A DNA stretch of 64,000 nt, from positions 33,037 through 97,036 of the forward strand of contig CANIHD010000012.1 of the NCBI GenBank assembly GCA_947467345.1. Reading direction: 5' to 3'. This DNA is from Alphaproteobacteria bacterium. Its GTDB lineage: Bacteria; Pseudomonadota; Alphaproteobacteria; Micropepsales; Micropepsaceae. The translations under genes were made by a program, and so were the position numbers. The first letter of the stretch is position 1, and the number at the start of each line of letters is the position of its first letter. This document shows positions 46,961-57,600 of this stretch, piece after piece. The notes beneath the pieces were generated by a model. It searched no databases and was not told the DNA's origin. It saw only the letters and a list, made by a program, of their open reading frames with translations.

Positions 46961-47733
46961 GGCTGCGCCTTCGTGAACAACCGGAAGAAATTATCCGTAG
47001 TGGCGGCAGCCAATTCCTCGCGCGATACGCCTTTGAGATCTGCGAGCATCGCGGCCGTGTGCACGATGAAGGCCGGCTCATTACGTTTGCCGCGCGTGGG
47101 CTGCGGCGCCAAATACGGCGCATCCGTTTCGACCAGAAGCCTGTCTAGCGGCACATCTTTGATTACCGCGCGCAGCTCGTCCGACTTCTTGAACGTCGCG
47201 ATGCCGGATACAGAAATGTAGAAGCCCAATGCTAACGCCGCTTCGGCTAGCCTTCGCGTTCCGGTGAAGCAGTGAATGACGCCGGTGAAAGCGCCTGCCT
47301 CGAATTCCTCATTGAGTATGGCGATGGTGTCGTCGTCGGCATCGCGCGTATGCACGATGAGCGGCAGGCGTGCCGCGCGCGCAGCCGCAATATGGGTACG
47401 AAAGTCCGCCATCTGCGCGTCGCGCGGGGCGTGGTTGTAATAAAAATCTAGACCCGTCTCGCCGAAGGCGACGACTTTCTCGTGTTCCGCTTCGCGCAGG
47501 AGAGTGTCCGGCCCGGTCAGGCGTTCGCCGCCTGCCTCGTGGGGATGGACGCCGATGCTGCAATGGATATCGGCGTGGGCCTCGGCGATGGCGCGGATGG
47601 CTGGAAATTTTGCGAGATCGGTGGAGATGGTCAGGAAATGGCCGACGCCCGCCGCGCGGGCTCGGACCAGCACGTCGTCCAGCTCGGCGCTGAATTCGGG
47701 AAAATCGAGGTGGCAATGGCTGTCTACAAGCAT
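46957..47733 (-). CDS. tatD: TatD family metal-dependent hydrolase
   Basis: A 258-residue TIM-barrel hydrolase with the N-terminal DSHCHLDF, GVHPHEA, GETGLDFYY, LIVHTRDADDD and ETDAPYLAPQPTRGKRNEP. Family members act as 3'-5' exonucleases or DNases. ATG 47733 gives MLVDSHCHLD; the open frame upstream to 48153 only mirrors holB. It overlaps the MBL gene by four bases. In many relatives metG lies between holB and tatD, but it is absent here. Confidence 0.93.
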   Translation of the reverse strand: MLVDSHCHLDFPEFSAELDDVLVRARAAGVGHFLTISTDLAKFPAIRAIAEAHADIHCSIGVHPHEAGGERLTGPDTLLREAEHEKVVAFGETGLDFYYNHAPRDAQMADFRTHIAAARAARLPLIVHTRDADDDTIAILNEEFEAGAFTGVIHCFTGTRRLAEAALALGFYISVSGIATFKKSDELRAVIKDVPLDRLLVETDAPYLAPQPTRGKRNEPAFIVHTAAMLADLKGVSREELAAATTDNFFRLFTKAQP

Positions 47734-47764
47734 GCGGCCAAACTGTCGAAGCGGATGAGCGAAT

Positions 47765-48796
47765 TCAAGGCTTCCGTTGTAGCCGCGAATGAGCAAAGGC
47801 GGATGACAGCACGGTTTGCCGTGGTTCCAGGTGCAACCCGTCAGCCCGGGCGTAATCGGACCGGGTGCGCTCCCAGAATTCCGTCCAACGTTCGAGCCCG
47901 GGTTCTCCAGCTGCAGCGCGGTCGCGAATGCGCCGTTCCAGCCCCTGGACGAGAAGCGCGCCAAAACGCGAGATGCCATCGCTGGTGCGCGCGACGCGTT
48001 CGGCCAGCTGCATGATGGCCCCGATATCGGGCGCGCCTTTGGCGGACAAAAGCGTGTCGGCATCGCGCGCAAGCGCCAATCCGTCTTCTTGCGCGAGGTG
48101 GACAGCCAGCCCCGGCGAGCCTTCGGATAAGGCCGCCAGCCTGGCGCGCTCATCGGCAGAAATATCGGGCAGCAGGCGCGCTAGTGTGGCTGTCATCGCC
48201 GTTTCGTCCAGCGGACGAAGATCCAAGCGCCTGGTGCGAGAACGGATGGTCGGCAGAAGCCGTCCGGGCGCATGCGCGATCAGGAACAGAATGCTTCTGG
48301 CAGGAGGCTCTTCAAGAATCTTCAACAGCGCATTCGCACCGTTGTCGTTGAGATCATCGGCGGAATCGACAATGGCCACACGCCAGCCACCGGCGCCCGA
48401 GGTCATGCCGAAGAAACCGCCCAGGCGGCGGACCTCCTCGACCTTGAGCACGGTCGGCAATTTGCCTTTGTCGTCCAGGCGCCGTTCCAAAACCAGCAGT
48501 CCCGGATGCGCGCCGGCCTCGATCTGGCGGGACACCACATCGTTGGGCGGGACCAAGAGATCGGTCGGTCCATCAGCGGTTGCGCAATAGCGCAACAAAT
48601 AGCGCGCGAGGCGGTAGGCCAACGTCGCCTTGCCGATTCCCGGCGGACCGGAGATCAGCCAAGCTTGCGGCGGCCTTCCGCTGCGGATGGCTTCGGCCGC
48701 GCGGGACACTGAGAGATCATGCCCAAACAGATCGTAGCTTCGCGCCGGAACTGTACCGTCGTTTTGCGTGTCTTCGTTTTTGCGCGCGGGACTCAT
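47765..48796 (-). CDS. holB: DNA polymerase III subunit delta-prime
   Basis: A 343-residue clamp-loader subunit with Walker A-like GPPGIGKATLAYRLARY, VDSADDLNDNGANALLKILEEPP and a sensor-1 SRTRR. It helps load the sliding clamp on DNA. It starts four bases inside the end of tmk (ATGA overlap), an order found throughout alphaproteobacteria. Confidence 0.93.
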   Translation of the reverse strand: MSPARKNEDTQNDGTVPARSYDLFGHDLSVSRAAEAIRSGRPPQAWLISGPPGIGKATLAYRLARYLLRYCATADGPTDLLVPPNDVVSRQIEAGAHPGLLVLERRLDDKGKLPTVLKVEEVRRLGGFFGMTSGAGGWRVAIVDSADDLNDNGANALLKILEEPPARSILFLIAHAPGRLLPTIRSRTRRLDLRPLDETAMTATLARLLPDISADERARLAALSEGSPGLAVHLAQEDGLALARDADTLLSAKGAPDIGAIMQLAERVARTSDGISRFGALLVQGLERRIRDRAAAGEPGLERWTEFWERTRSDYARADGLHLEPRQTVLSSAFAHSRLQRKP

Positions 48797-49431
48797 GGTT
48801 TCAGCCGCTCTTCAACAGCGCGCCAAATATCGGCGGCAACGGCATCTGCTTCGCGCCCCGCGTCAAGCAGCGCGCACCGAATGGGTTCGGCAGCGGCGAT
48901 ATCGCGAAAGGCACCGCGCAAGCGCTCGTGAAACGCGGCGTCGAATTTTTCGAAGCGATCTTCGCGGCCGGCGCGTGTATGCGCTCGCTTCAGCCCGTCT
49001 TCTGGCGACAGATCGAGAACCAGGGTCAGATCCGGCACGACGCTTTCAGCACCCGCATTCTGCGCCGCTTCCTGCAATGCGCACACCGTGGCTGCGCCGA
49101 GCCCGCGCGCGACGCCCTGATAGACGAGCGTCGAATCCGAAAACCGGTCGGAGATGACCCAATCGCCGCGTGCCAAGGCCGGCGCGATCACACGCGCGAC
49201 ATGGTCGCTGCGCGCAGCTAAGAACAGCAGTGTCTCGGTGAACGGGGTCCAACGGTCCGGTTCACCTTCGACGAGAAGCTTGCGGATTTGCTCGGCCCCA
49301 GGAGAGCCGCCCGGCTCGCGCGTGAGCACCACGGAAATCCCACGCGCCTCTAGCCTCGCTTTGAGAAGCTTGGCCTGTGTGGATTTTCCTGCGCCCTCGC
49401 CGCCTTCGAAGCTGATGAATTTTCCGGGCAA
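48793..49431 (-). CDS. tmk: Thymidylate kinase
   Basis: A 212-residue dTMP kinase. The P-loop is FEGGEGAGKSTQAKLL, the DRx motif is LTREPGG, and the lid and Arg stretch is VISDRFSDSTLVYQG. It makes dTDP for DNA synthesis. The gene lies between dacA and holB. Confidence 0.95.
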   Translation of the reverse strand: MPGKFISFEGGEGAGKSTQAKLLKARLEARGISVVLTREPGGSPGAEQIRKLLVEGEPDRWTPFTETLLFLAARSDHVARVIAPALARGDWVISDRFSDSTLVYQGVARGLGAATVCALQEAAQNAGAESVVPDLTLVLDLSPEDGLKRAHTRAGREDRFEKFDAAFHERLRGAFRDIAAAEPIRCALLDAGREADAVAADIWRAVEERLKP

Positions 49432-49514
49432 ATCACGGTTTTCCTGAACGCGGCCTATTGTGGGCCGAGTTCACGGGGCAGAACAAGCGCGCGTGACGCC
49501 ACGCGCACCAGTTT

Positions 49515-50666
49515 TCAACCGCCCAGCAGCGCCTGCATGCCGATCATCATGCGCCCGAAAATGCCGGTTTCCGGAACCGCTTCGGCGGCGATTAGGGGCA
49601 CCGTGCGCTCCGGCTTGCCCGGAATATTGACGACGACGGTTCCGACCTCTTGCCCGGCGGCAATCGGCGCCGCAATGGGGCCGTTGTAACGCAGTCTGAC
49701 CTTCACATCCTTGCGGGAGTCGGCGGGCATGATGGCCTTGAGCGCATCACGCACGGTCAGGCGGACCTTATCTGTGGCGCCGCCCCAAACGGGGGCCTCG
49801 CCGATCGCGGCGTTCGCCGCCACCAATTCATAGGGGCGGTATTCGCGAAAACCGATGTTCAGAAGACGCGCGGCTTCGTTGTTGCGCGCAGCTTCCGAAG
49901 GAAGACCGTTCACCACCACGACAAGACGGCGCCCATCGCGAATTGCGGAACCCACGATGCCGTAACCGGCAGCTTCCGTGTGCCCGGTCTTCAAACCGTC
50001 GGCGCCGATATTCATGAACAGCAGCCGATTGCGGTTGGGCTGATTGATGTTGCTCCAGGTGAATTCGGGAATGGAGAAGTAGTGATACTGCTCGGGATAG
50101 TCGCGAATGATGTGGGCGCTGAGTTTGGCAATGTCGTGTGCCGACATCAGATGTTCCGGATCGGGCATGCCGGTCGCGTTGACGAAATGCGAATTGGTAA
50201 GCCCGAGTTCTTCCGCGCGCTTGTTTGACATGGCAGCAAAGCCGGCTTCATCGCCACCTAGCGCCTCGGCCACCACAACGCAGGCGTCACCGCCCGATTG
50301 CACGATAATGCCCTTGAGGAGCGTGTCGACGGAAACGTCGGAATTCACCGCGAGCCACGTCAGCGAAGCGCCAGGATGGCGGAACTGCTCGCGCCACGCA
50401 TATTCGGAGACGTGCAGCGTATCTTCGAGTTTGAGGCGTCCGTCTTTCACCCGCTGCAAGAGCAGCTCGGTGGTCATCAGCTTAGACATCGACGACGGCG
50501 GCACTTTCGCGTCGCATTCCTGGCAAAAGAGAATCTCGCCGGTGTCGTAATCGAGAAGCACTGCCTGCTTGGCGACGGTCGTCACCTGCGCTTGTGTGGA
50601 ACCGGAAAACAGAAACGCAGATGCCAGCGCTACGAACGACGCTTTCCATGTGTGCGAGAAAACCAT
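49515..50666 (-). CDS. dacA: D-alanyl-D-alanine carboxypeptidase
   Basis: A 383-residue penicillin-binding protein that trims the last D-Ala from peptidoglycan peptides. It has a signal peptide (KASFVALASAFLFSGSTQA), the active-site SMSK (SxxK) motif and KTGHT (KTG). The middle SxN motif reads SGGDA instead of SGNDA: the Asn is replaced by Gly. This may weaken catalysis. A C-terminal beta domain and a short amphipathic end (RMMIGMQALLGG) for membrane attachment follow. Confidence 0.92.
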   Translation of the reverse strand: MVFSHTWKASFVALASAFLFSGSTQAQVTTVAKQAVLLDYDTGEILFCQECDAKVPPSSMSKLMTTELLLQRVKDGRLKLEDTLHVSEYAWREQFRHPGASLTWLAVNSDVSVDTLLKGIIVQSGGDACVVVAEALGGDEAGFAAMSNKRAEELGLTNSHFVNATGMPDPEHLMSAHDIAKLSAHIIRDYPEQYHYFSIPEFTWSNINQPNRNRLLFMNIGADGLKTGHTEAAGYGIVGSAIRDGRRLVVVVNGLPSEAARNNEAARLLNIGFREYRPYELVAANAAIGEAPVWGGATDKVRLTVRDALKAIMPADSRKDVKVRLRYNGPIAAPIAAGQEVGTVVVNIPGKPERTVPLIAAEAVPETGIFGRMMIGMQALLGG

Positions 50667-50750
50667 GCAACTCCCCTAAATACGCAAGGCTGCCGCACGA
50701 ACGTGGCACGCGGCGTTGATTCGACTGCGCCTATTATTTCATGACGCCAA

Positions 50751-51755
50751 TCATTCCACGACAATTGCGGCTTCGTTATGGCCTCGCGCGACAACCTGAT
50801 TGAGTGCTGCGTCCGCGTCGTCGATATTTTGGAACGGCCCAATGCGCACGCGAAAGAACGGCTTTCCGGCAATCATGGTTTTCGATACGCGCGCGCCGGT
50901 GCCTGAAAGCCTGCCCGCCACGCGATTGGCATTTTCAGCCGAGGCGAACGCTCCGGCTTGAACATAGATCGACGTCATGGATGGCACGGGTACATGGGTC
51001 ACAGCGCCCAATGGTTCCGGCTCAGGAATCGTATAGCCCGTCGCGACAGGACGCCCGCCGACAACGCTCTCATTGGGGCGCGGTGCAGACGGCACTCCTG
51101 AAATCGGCGGAAGTTCGGCAATGGTCACAGGAGGCGTCGGAGCTGATGTCACCGCCCTGGCGATTTCAGGCGCGGGTTCATCGCGCGTCACACCATTCAA
51201 TGGCGCAGGGCCGAGATAGGTCACGCGCACACGTGCCGTTCCGGTCAGGCGATAGCCAAGCTTATCGGCGGCGCCTTCCGACAGATCAATGATGCGGCCA
51301 TTCTTGAACGGCCCGCGATCATTGACGCGCACAATGACGGAAAGACCATTTTCCAAATTGGTGACACGCACATTGGCGGGCATCGGCAATGTGGGATGCG
51401 CCGCCGTGATGGCGGTGCGGTCGAATATCTCGCCATTGGCGGTCAGGCGACCGTGAAATTCTGTGCCGTACCACGAGCCGATTCCCGTCTCGTCATAGTC
51501 GGGCTGCTCGCGCGGGTAATACCAGATGTTGGCGACCTGATAGGGGTTGCCGACCTTGTAGATGCCGCCGCTTGTGGGCTGCGTCGAAGCCTGTGGCGAT
51601 GGCGGAGGCATGACAGCGCCGGTTTGCGGGCGGGGTGGCGGCGCGCCGACGCATGCCGCGACCACGAGGGCCAGCGCCGAGACGCTCGTTTTGGCGCCAA
51701 ATCTGATGATGTTTTTGCGGATGGCAGCCCCCGTCCCACGAAACGCAACCGACAC
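50751..51755 (-). CDS. rlpA: RlpA-like septal-ring lipoprotein with SPOR domain
   Basis: About 334 residues from GTG 51755. The signal ends in a lipobox (ALALVVAACVG), the lipidated Cys lying in VAAC. A RlpA double-psi barrel (GIGSWYGTEFHGRLTANGEIFD, VRVNDRGPFKNGRIIDLSEGAA) and a C-terminal SPOR domain (IYVQAGAFASAENANRVAGRL, FRVRIGPFQN) follow. RlpA cuts glycan strands lacking stem peptides at the septum. The frame extends to 52157 without coding character. A CtrA-like site lies upstream. Confidence 0.88.
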   Translation of the reverse strand: MSVAFRGTGAAIRKNIIRFGAKTSVSALALVVAACVGAPPPRPQTGAVMPPPSPQASTQPTSGGIYKVGNPYQVANIWYYPREQPDYDETGIGSWYGTEFHGRLTANGEIFDRTAITAAHPTLPMPANVRVTNLENGLSVIVRVNDRGPFKNGRIIDLSEGAADKLGYRLTGTARVRVTYLGPAPLNGVTRDEPAPEIARAVTSAPTPPVTIAELPPISGVPSAPRPNESVVGGRPVATGYTIPEPEPLGAVTHVPVPSMTSIYVQAGAFASAENANRVAGRLSGTGARVSKTMIAGKPFFRVRIGPFQNIDDADAALNQVVARGHNEAAIVVE

Positions 51756-51773
51756 ACAGATAAGTGGTTTTGT

Positions 51774-51791
51774 GGTTAACAAATGGTTACC
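51774..51791 (-). promoter_or_regulatory. CtrA-like site upstream of rlpA
   Basis: On the minus strand the sequence GGTAACCATTTGTTAACC contains TAACC twice, 11 bases apart, close to the alphaproteobacterial CtrA box TTAA-N7-TTAA with one mismatch. It lies 19 bases before the GTG of rlpA. CtrA controls cell-cycle and envelope genes, so a link to a septal lipoprotein is reasonable but unproven. Confidence 0.35.
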
Positions 51792-51820
51792 ATGGGAGGC
51801 AAACGCGAGGATTTCGCTGC

Positions 51821-54034
51821 CTAAAGCTGGGCGAGCTCCGAGAGCTTGAGATTCTTCAGCGGCAACTCGCGTACGCGCTTGCGCGTGGCCGCGAAGATGG
51901 CGTTGGTGACGGCGGGCGCGGTCGGCGCCAGCCCGCATTCGCCCACGCCAGCAAATTTTCCGCCGCCCGTGAGTGAAAGGTAGACTTCGATCTTCGGCGC
52001 GTCGGCCAGCGTCACAGGCTTGTAGCTGTCGAAATTGCCTTCCACGACGGCGCCATCCTTGATGGTGATGTGGCCGTATAGCGCCGCCGACAGCCCATAG
52101 ATGATGCCGCCCTCGATCTGAGATTCGACTATTTTCGGATTGACCGCCTGGTAGCAATCGACGGCGGCGATTATGCGGTCGACCCGCACATTGCCGGCGG
52201 CGTCCACCGTGACCTCAGCCACCTGCCCGATGATCGATCCATGGTTTTCGCAAATGGCGACACCGCGACCACGGCCTGCCGGCAACGGTGCGCTCCAATT
52301 GCTTTTCTCGGCCAGCGTATCGAGGACACCAAGAAAATCACGGCGCTCCATCATCGACCGACGAAATTGCATCGGGTCTTTGCCCGCTGCGAATGCCAGC
52401 TCGTCGATGAAGCTTTCAAAGAAGAAGCAGTTTTGCGAGCCGCCGACCGAACGCCAGAAACTCACCGGCACATGCGTGTTCTTGAGCGCCAGATTGATGC
52501 GGTAATTGGGAATTTTGTAGGGGATGTCGTCGAAGGAATCGATCGCCTGGTTTTCCAGTCCGTTCGGCGCCGCCTGCGGACCCTGCGTCCCGCGCTGAAT
52601 CGACCCCACCGCAATGCGCGAATCCATCGCATCGATCTTGCCGTCTGCTGTCAGGCTCGCGCGCATACGCACAGCGGCTTGCGGGCGATAGCGATCGCTC
52701 CGCATGTCCTGCTCGCGCGACCACACAAGTTTGACCGGACGGTCGCCCATCGCCTTAGCGACATTGATCGCATGCACCATTTCGTCGTTGCGCGAACGGC
52801 GGCCGAACCCACCGCCCAGATAGGTGTTGTGGATGAACACCTGCTCCGGTTTGAGGCCCGAGGCCGTCGCGGCGAGACGCAGGCAATTGAGCGCCGATTG
52901 CGTGCCGATCCAAACATCCAGCCGGTCGGCTTTCAGCTGCACGGTTGCATTCAACGGCTCCATGGGCGCGTGAGCCAAATGCGGGGCTTCATAGAGCGCT
53001 TCAATCACTTTGGCGCTTCTTCCCAGCGCCGCTTCGGCGTCGCCGGTGGTTTCTTCCGTGGCTTCCACCATCGGGCCGTTTAGCGTGTCGCGATAAAGCT
53101 GGCGGTACTGCGCGCTGTCGGTCGTTGCTGCGGCACCGCCATCCCAGGTGATTTTCAGTAGTTTCAGCGCCTGCTCGGCGCGCCAATAGGAATCGGCGAC
53201 GACGGCAACCGCATCGTTCATGCGCACCACGCGTATGATGCCGCGACGCCCGGCAATGGCGCTCTCATCCACGCTCACCAATTTGCCGCCGAACACAGGG
53301 CAGGATTGAACGGCGGCGTACACCATATCGGGGAGCCGCGTATCGATGCCGAATTTGGCGGAGCCGTCCAACTTCACCGGCGTGTCCAATCGCGGAACCG
53401 ATTGGCCGATAAGCTTGAAATTTCCCAATGTCTTGATGGCGGGCTCTACGTCCAGCATGATTTTCGCGGCGGCGGCAGCAAGCTTGCCATAGGTGAGCGT
53501 GCGGCCGCTCGCGCGATGCGTCACCGCGCCATTAGCGGCCGTGCAATCGGTGACAGGAACATTCCATTGCTGTGCCGCTGCGGTGACCAGACGCTGGCGC
53601 GCGCTGGCGCCAGCCTGCTGCAGGCGCTGCCAGCTTGTGGCGACGCCGCGGCTGCCGACCGTGTTCATGTCGCCATAGATCGTGTTCTGCGCAACGTTGC
53701 GATTGGCAGAGGCAAACTCGCCTTTGATGCGCGCCCAATCCACTTCCAATTCTTCCGCCACGATTTGCGGCAGCGCGGTTGCCGCGCCCTGCCCCATTTC
53801 CGAATGCGGAATGCGGATGGTGATGGTCTCGTCCGGATCGATAACGACCCAAGCGGACAGCTCGTCGGCGGGAACCGCTTCCGGACTCCATGGCTCAATG
53901 CCCAGCGGCAACGCGGAAGCCACGCCGGGATACATCACGCCGAGGGCCAAGCCGCCGGCGGCGCTCACCACCGTCACCACAAATTGGCGCCGCGAAAGCG
54001 GAGCCACTTTCGCCCCCGATGTCAGCTCTCCCAT
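51821..54034 (-). CDS. Isoquinoline 1-oxidoreductase-type molybdopterin subunit
   Basis: A 737-residue large subunit of a molybdenum hydroxylase of the IorB type. It has a Tat signal (SRRQFVVTVVSAAGGLALG), then WVVIDPDETITIRIPHSEMGQG, TYLGGGFGRRSRND and the late VGECGLAPTAPAVTNAIFA with the likely catalytic Glu. It should be exported folded with its cofactor and accept electrons through its small iron-sulfur partner just upstream (23 bases apart). Substrates of the family are N-heterocycles or aldehydes; the actual one is unknown. Confidence 0.9.
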   Translation of the reverse strand: MGELTSGAKVAPLSRRQFVVTVVSAAGGLALGVMYPGVASALPLGIEPWSPEAVPADELSAWVVIDPDETITIRIPHSEMGQGAATALPQIVAEELEVDWARIKGEFASANRNVAQNTIYGDMNTVGSRGVATSWQRLQQAGASARQRLVTAAAQQWNVPVTDCTAANGAVTHRASGRTLTYGKLAAAAAKIMLDVEPAIKTLGNFKLIGQSVPRLDTPVKLDGSAKFGIDTRLPDMVYAAVQSCPVFGGKLVSVDESAIAGRRGIIRVVRMNDAVAVVADSYWRAEQALKLLKITWDGGAAATTDSAQYRQLYRDTLNGPMVEATEETTGDAEAALGRSAKVIEALYEAPHLAHAPMEPLNATVQLKADRLDVWIGTQSALNCLRLAATASGLKPEQVFIHNTYLGGGFGRRSRNDEMVHAINVAKAMGDRPVKLVWSREQDMRSDRYRPQAAVRMRASLTADGKIDAMDSRIAVGSIQRGTQGPQAAPNGLENQAIDSFDDIPYKIPNYRINLALKNTHVPVSFWRSVGGSQNCFFFESFIDELAFAAGKDPMQFRRSMMERRDFLGVLDTLAEKSNWSAPLPAGRGRGVAICENHGSIIGQVAEVTVDAAGNVRVDRIIAAVDCYQAVNPKIVESQIEGGIIYGLSAALYGHITIKDGAVVEGNFDSYKPVTLADAPKIEVYLSLTGGGKFAGVGECGLAPTAPAVTNAIFAATRKRVRELPLKNLKLSELAQL

Positions 54035-54056
54035 GTCGCTCTCCGCACTCGAAAAA

Positions 54057-54512
54057 TCAGCCGCGCATCAAAGCGGCGGCACGGTGGATGGCGCGGCGAA
54101 TGCGAACATAGGTGCCGCAGCGGCAAATGTTGGTGATGCTCTCGTCGATCTGCGCGTCCGTCGGTGCCGGATTCTCCTTCAAGAACGCGCTGACCGCCAT
54201 GATCTGACCCGACTGGCAATAGCCGCATTGTGGCACGTCTTCGGCGAGCCAGGCTTGCTGCACCGGATGTTTGGCATCGGTCGAAAGACCTTCGATGGTC
54301 GTGATGGCTTTGCCCTGCACGGCTGACGCGGGGATGACACAGGATCGCATCGCCACGCCGTCGACATGCACGGTGCAGGCGCCGCATTGCGCAATGCCGC
54401 AGCCGAACTTCGTGCCGGTAAGTCCGATCTCGTCGCGTAAGGCCCACAGCAATGGCATGTCGTCTTCAACATCGATGCTGTGCTGGCGTCCATTCACATT
54501 CAGACTAACCAT
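54057..54512 (-). CDS. Two-[2Fe-2S] small subunit (IorA-like)
   Basis: A 151-residue electron-transfer subunit. The plant-type cluster is [17 protein letters not shown] with a later SCVIP; the second cluster is [11 protein letters not shown] and [15 protein letters not shown]. It forms the transfer chain for the downstream molybdopterin subunit. No FAD subunit is present, as is normal for Ior-type enzymes, which pass electrons to a cytochrome. It carries no Tat signal and would be carried out by its partner. Confidence 0.92.
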   Translation of the reverse strand: MVSLNVNGRQHSIDVEDDMPLLWALRDEIGLTGTKFGCGIAQCGACTVHVDGVAMRSCVIPASAVQGKAITTIEGLSTDAKHPVQQAWLAEDVPQCGYCQSGQIMAVSAFLKENPAPTDAQIDESITNICRCGTYVRIRRAIHRAAALMRG

Positions 54513-54669
54513 GGTTCGCTCCCGCTCACTTCGGTCGGATATATCGCTTCCCGCCGAAGCGCCTTAGACGCCGAAACATAGCACGAGACGGCCCTTCCCG
54601 TTTAGGGAGATACCGCCCGAAAACCCGGGCAATCTTCCGTGAAGAGCGGGCTTTTCAGCCTTGGCGTGG

Positions 54670-57600
54670 TCAATATTCGAATTCGTAACTCAGGCCGACA
54701 CTGCTGCCGAGATCCTGTTGCTGCGTCGAACCTTGCGTGACAGCAGCATTGGCGCCCAAAGCTATCGTGGCCCTGGCCTTGAGTCCGCGGGTGATATCCA
54801 CCTCGACTTCGGCTTGAGTGGTATTGGCAACACCACGTTTGGCGCCGACGTAGACGTTGCGCATGACATATTTCCCGGCCTCGATAGTGGTCGTTGTACC
54901 GGCGCCTTGCGGGTCTTCCACGCTTTCAAGCGTCAGCCTGTCCAAACCGAGGCCGCGGCGCACCGACGCCAGCGGATTGAAGCCCGAACCGAGGCCACCC
55001 AGTGACGCCGCAACCTGCGCGATCTCCGCCAGCTGAAATGGCGACAGTTCTTTTATGCTTTGCTGGAACAGCAAACGGGCCAAGATTTCATCCTGCGGGA
55101 GAGGCGGTGTGCTGGACAGCATGACACGCGGCGCGGATACATAACCGGTCACTTCCAATTTTGCGGTCACGCCGCCGGACGTCGTCTGAGCAACAAAAGC
55201 GAGCGTCGGATCAAGCCGGTTGCGCAAGCCGACACCATCAAAAGCCACGCGCCCTGACGTCAGCAGAATCGAACGGCCGGCGAGATCGAGCATGCCTCGC
55301 TTCATGTTGAGGCCCCCCGTCACGATCGGCGCCGTCTCGGTTCCACGCAAGCGAAGCTCGCCTTCAAGCTCCGCATCGAGACCGCGTCCACGAACGAAGA
55401 ACTGTCCGTTTGAACGGATGGTCAAATCCAAGTCCAGAATTTCAGTGCTCGGCGCCATCATCTCAGGCGTCATTTCCTCGCCCGCTCTGCGGACCCGAAG
55501 CACGACCACTTCCGGAGGATAATTGTCCGGTATGACGGTTTCGCCGTTACGAATATTGATCGTGCCTGCAACGGCACGCCGGCCTCGTAGCTCGCCTTTA
55601 AGCGTGAGATTGGCATCCACGGTGGCGCGCAAGCGATCGGTTTCGATCGGCCGCGCATTGCGGGCTTCGATCACCATGTCGATCGGAATGCCTTTTTCCG
55701 CGAGATTGATCGTGCCGCTGCCCGAGATCGTTCCCGGACCCGCGCGCCCCGTGATGTTTGTAATACGAACGATGTTGCCTTGGAACTCAGTGTTCAATGC
55801 GATCTCGGTCGCGCGAATGCCGCGGATCTGATCGCGAAACTCCCCGCCGGTGAGGCGGCCGGTGCCGGTGACGTTAGGGTTCGCTCGCGTGCCCGCAATG
55901 TCCGCGTTGAACATCAACTGCCCACGCAGCGTGCGGCCTTCGGCCGATAGAATGGGATTGAGGATCGCGAGATCCGCGGCGCCCTCCGCATGAAGCGCCA
56001 TCATGCCGCCTTCCGTCAGCGGAGCTTCGCCTTTGACCGTCATTGTCGACGGGCCCGCTGTCATCGATGCATCGACGCTCACATCTCTGCCGCGAAGTAT
56101 CGCGCGTGCATCCAAGCTCCCCGGCATGACGCCAGTGGAGACGCCGGCATAACGCAAATTCCGGCCTTCAACCGTGACGTTTCCCAGCGGTGCATCAAGC
56201 GTGCCGGTGAGCTCCGCCGTTGCCGAGACAGTGCCTTGTGACAATTGCGCGAAAGGCGCCAGCATTCTGGCGGTGACGTTTTGCAAAGAGGCGCGCGCTT
56301 CCAATCTCGGTGTTAGACGCCCGTTCACGTCAAGACGCGCTTCGCCGATTGTCGCGGCGAGGTTCTGCACGACAACGCCATTCGCGTAGTCGATGTTCAC
56401 CGGCTCGCGAAGGGTGATGCGTTGCTCACGGTAGGTGCCGTTAAGCGATGCGACCTTCACGCTGTTAAAATCGGCGTCAAAATTGGCCTCTCCCACAACA
56501 GTGGCCGGGCGGCCTTCCTCATCGGCAAGCTTCGCGTCGACATTGACGATCAAGGCCTCGACCGGACCGCGAATGCGTCCCGTCGCATCTCCCGTGTACC
56601 CTTGAGCGTCGATTCCGGTGGCGACTAGGTTGAGGGCAAGCACCTGCTTGGCCGTAGGGTCTTCTACGTCGCCAGCGACCTGCAAATTGCCAATTTTGGT
56701 GCCGTCAAAATTCAACGCGCTCAGCACGGCGTTCACCTGACCATGCGACGCGCCATTGCGCTGCTCGAAATCCACACTCGCTTCGGCTTTGCCTTCGATG
56801 TGACGGCCGGTAAAGGCTGCGAGGTCTTGCATGTTGCCCAATTGCAGATTTGCCATGCCGCGCAAACCGGCAGTATCCGAATACGCCATGTCGGCGGCGG
56901 CGCTCAGGCTTTTCCACGTAGCCGTCATATCCGACAGGTCGACAACATCATCCTTCCAGCCGAAGCCTCCCTTCATAGCGACCGGCGCTTCGGCAAAATT
57001 TCCGATGATCTGAAATGCACCCGTGGACGGTTTGGGAAGGCCGGTGCCATTTGCCTTCAATGTAAGACGCTGCGGGCGGAAGCTGGCAGTGCCGACATTA
57101 CCCACCGCCGAAACATCCAGTCGCGCTGTCTGCATCGGCCCGCGCGCGGTTGCGGTCACACGCACATCGCCGCGCATGGTTTCGCTGATGAGCGCGAGAT
57201 TCGCGAATGTAATGGTGGAATCCAACGTGAGCACGCGGTCACGAATCTGTCCGCTCACTTGTGCTTCGGCAGCGGCACCATCTATGTGCGCTTGTTCTAT
57301 ATCGACATCACCGCCGTCAATATCGGCCACCACGTTCAAACGCGCATTGCGGCCCAAGAGCTTGGCTAAGAAATCTGTTTGATCGGTCGCGACAACGACA
57401 CCGTCGGCGATAAGATGCAGTCCGGCGTCAGTTTCTTCGATTTCGGAATTGAATGTGCCGCTGCCGACGATGTCGAGGTTGGTAAGCGACTCGAGCAATT
57501 CCAGGCGAGGGATTTTCCCCGCGATCTTTCCCTTCACATGATCGTGCAATGTCAGATCGCCATCGAGGGAAAGCACGGGATGCGAAAGCACAAAGCGTAC

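Noticed and set aside
51756..52157. N-terminal extension of rlpA upstream of GTG 51755
   Set aside because: The extra residues mirror the opposite reading of the molybdopterin subunit gene, and the lipoprotein signal needs to be N-terminal.
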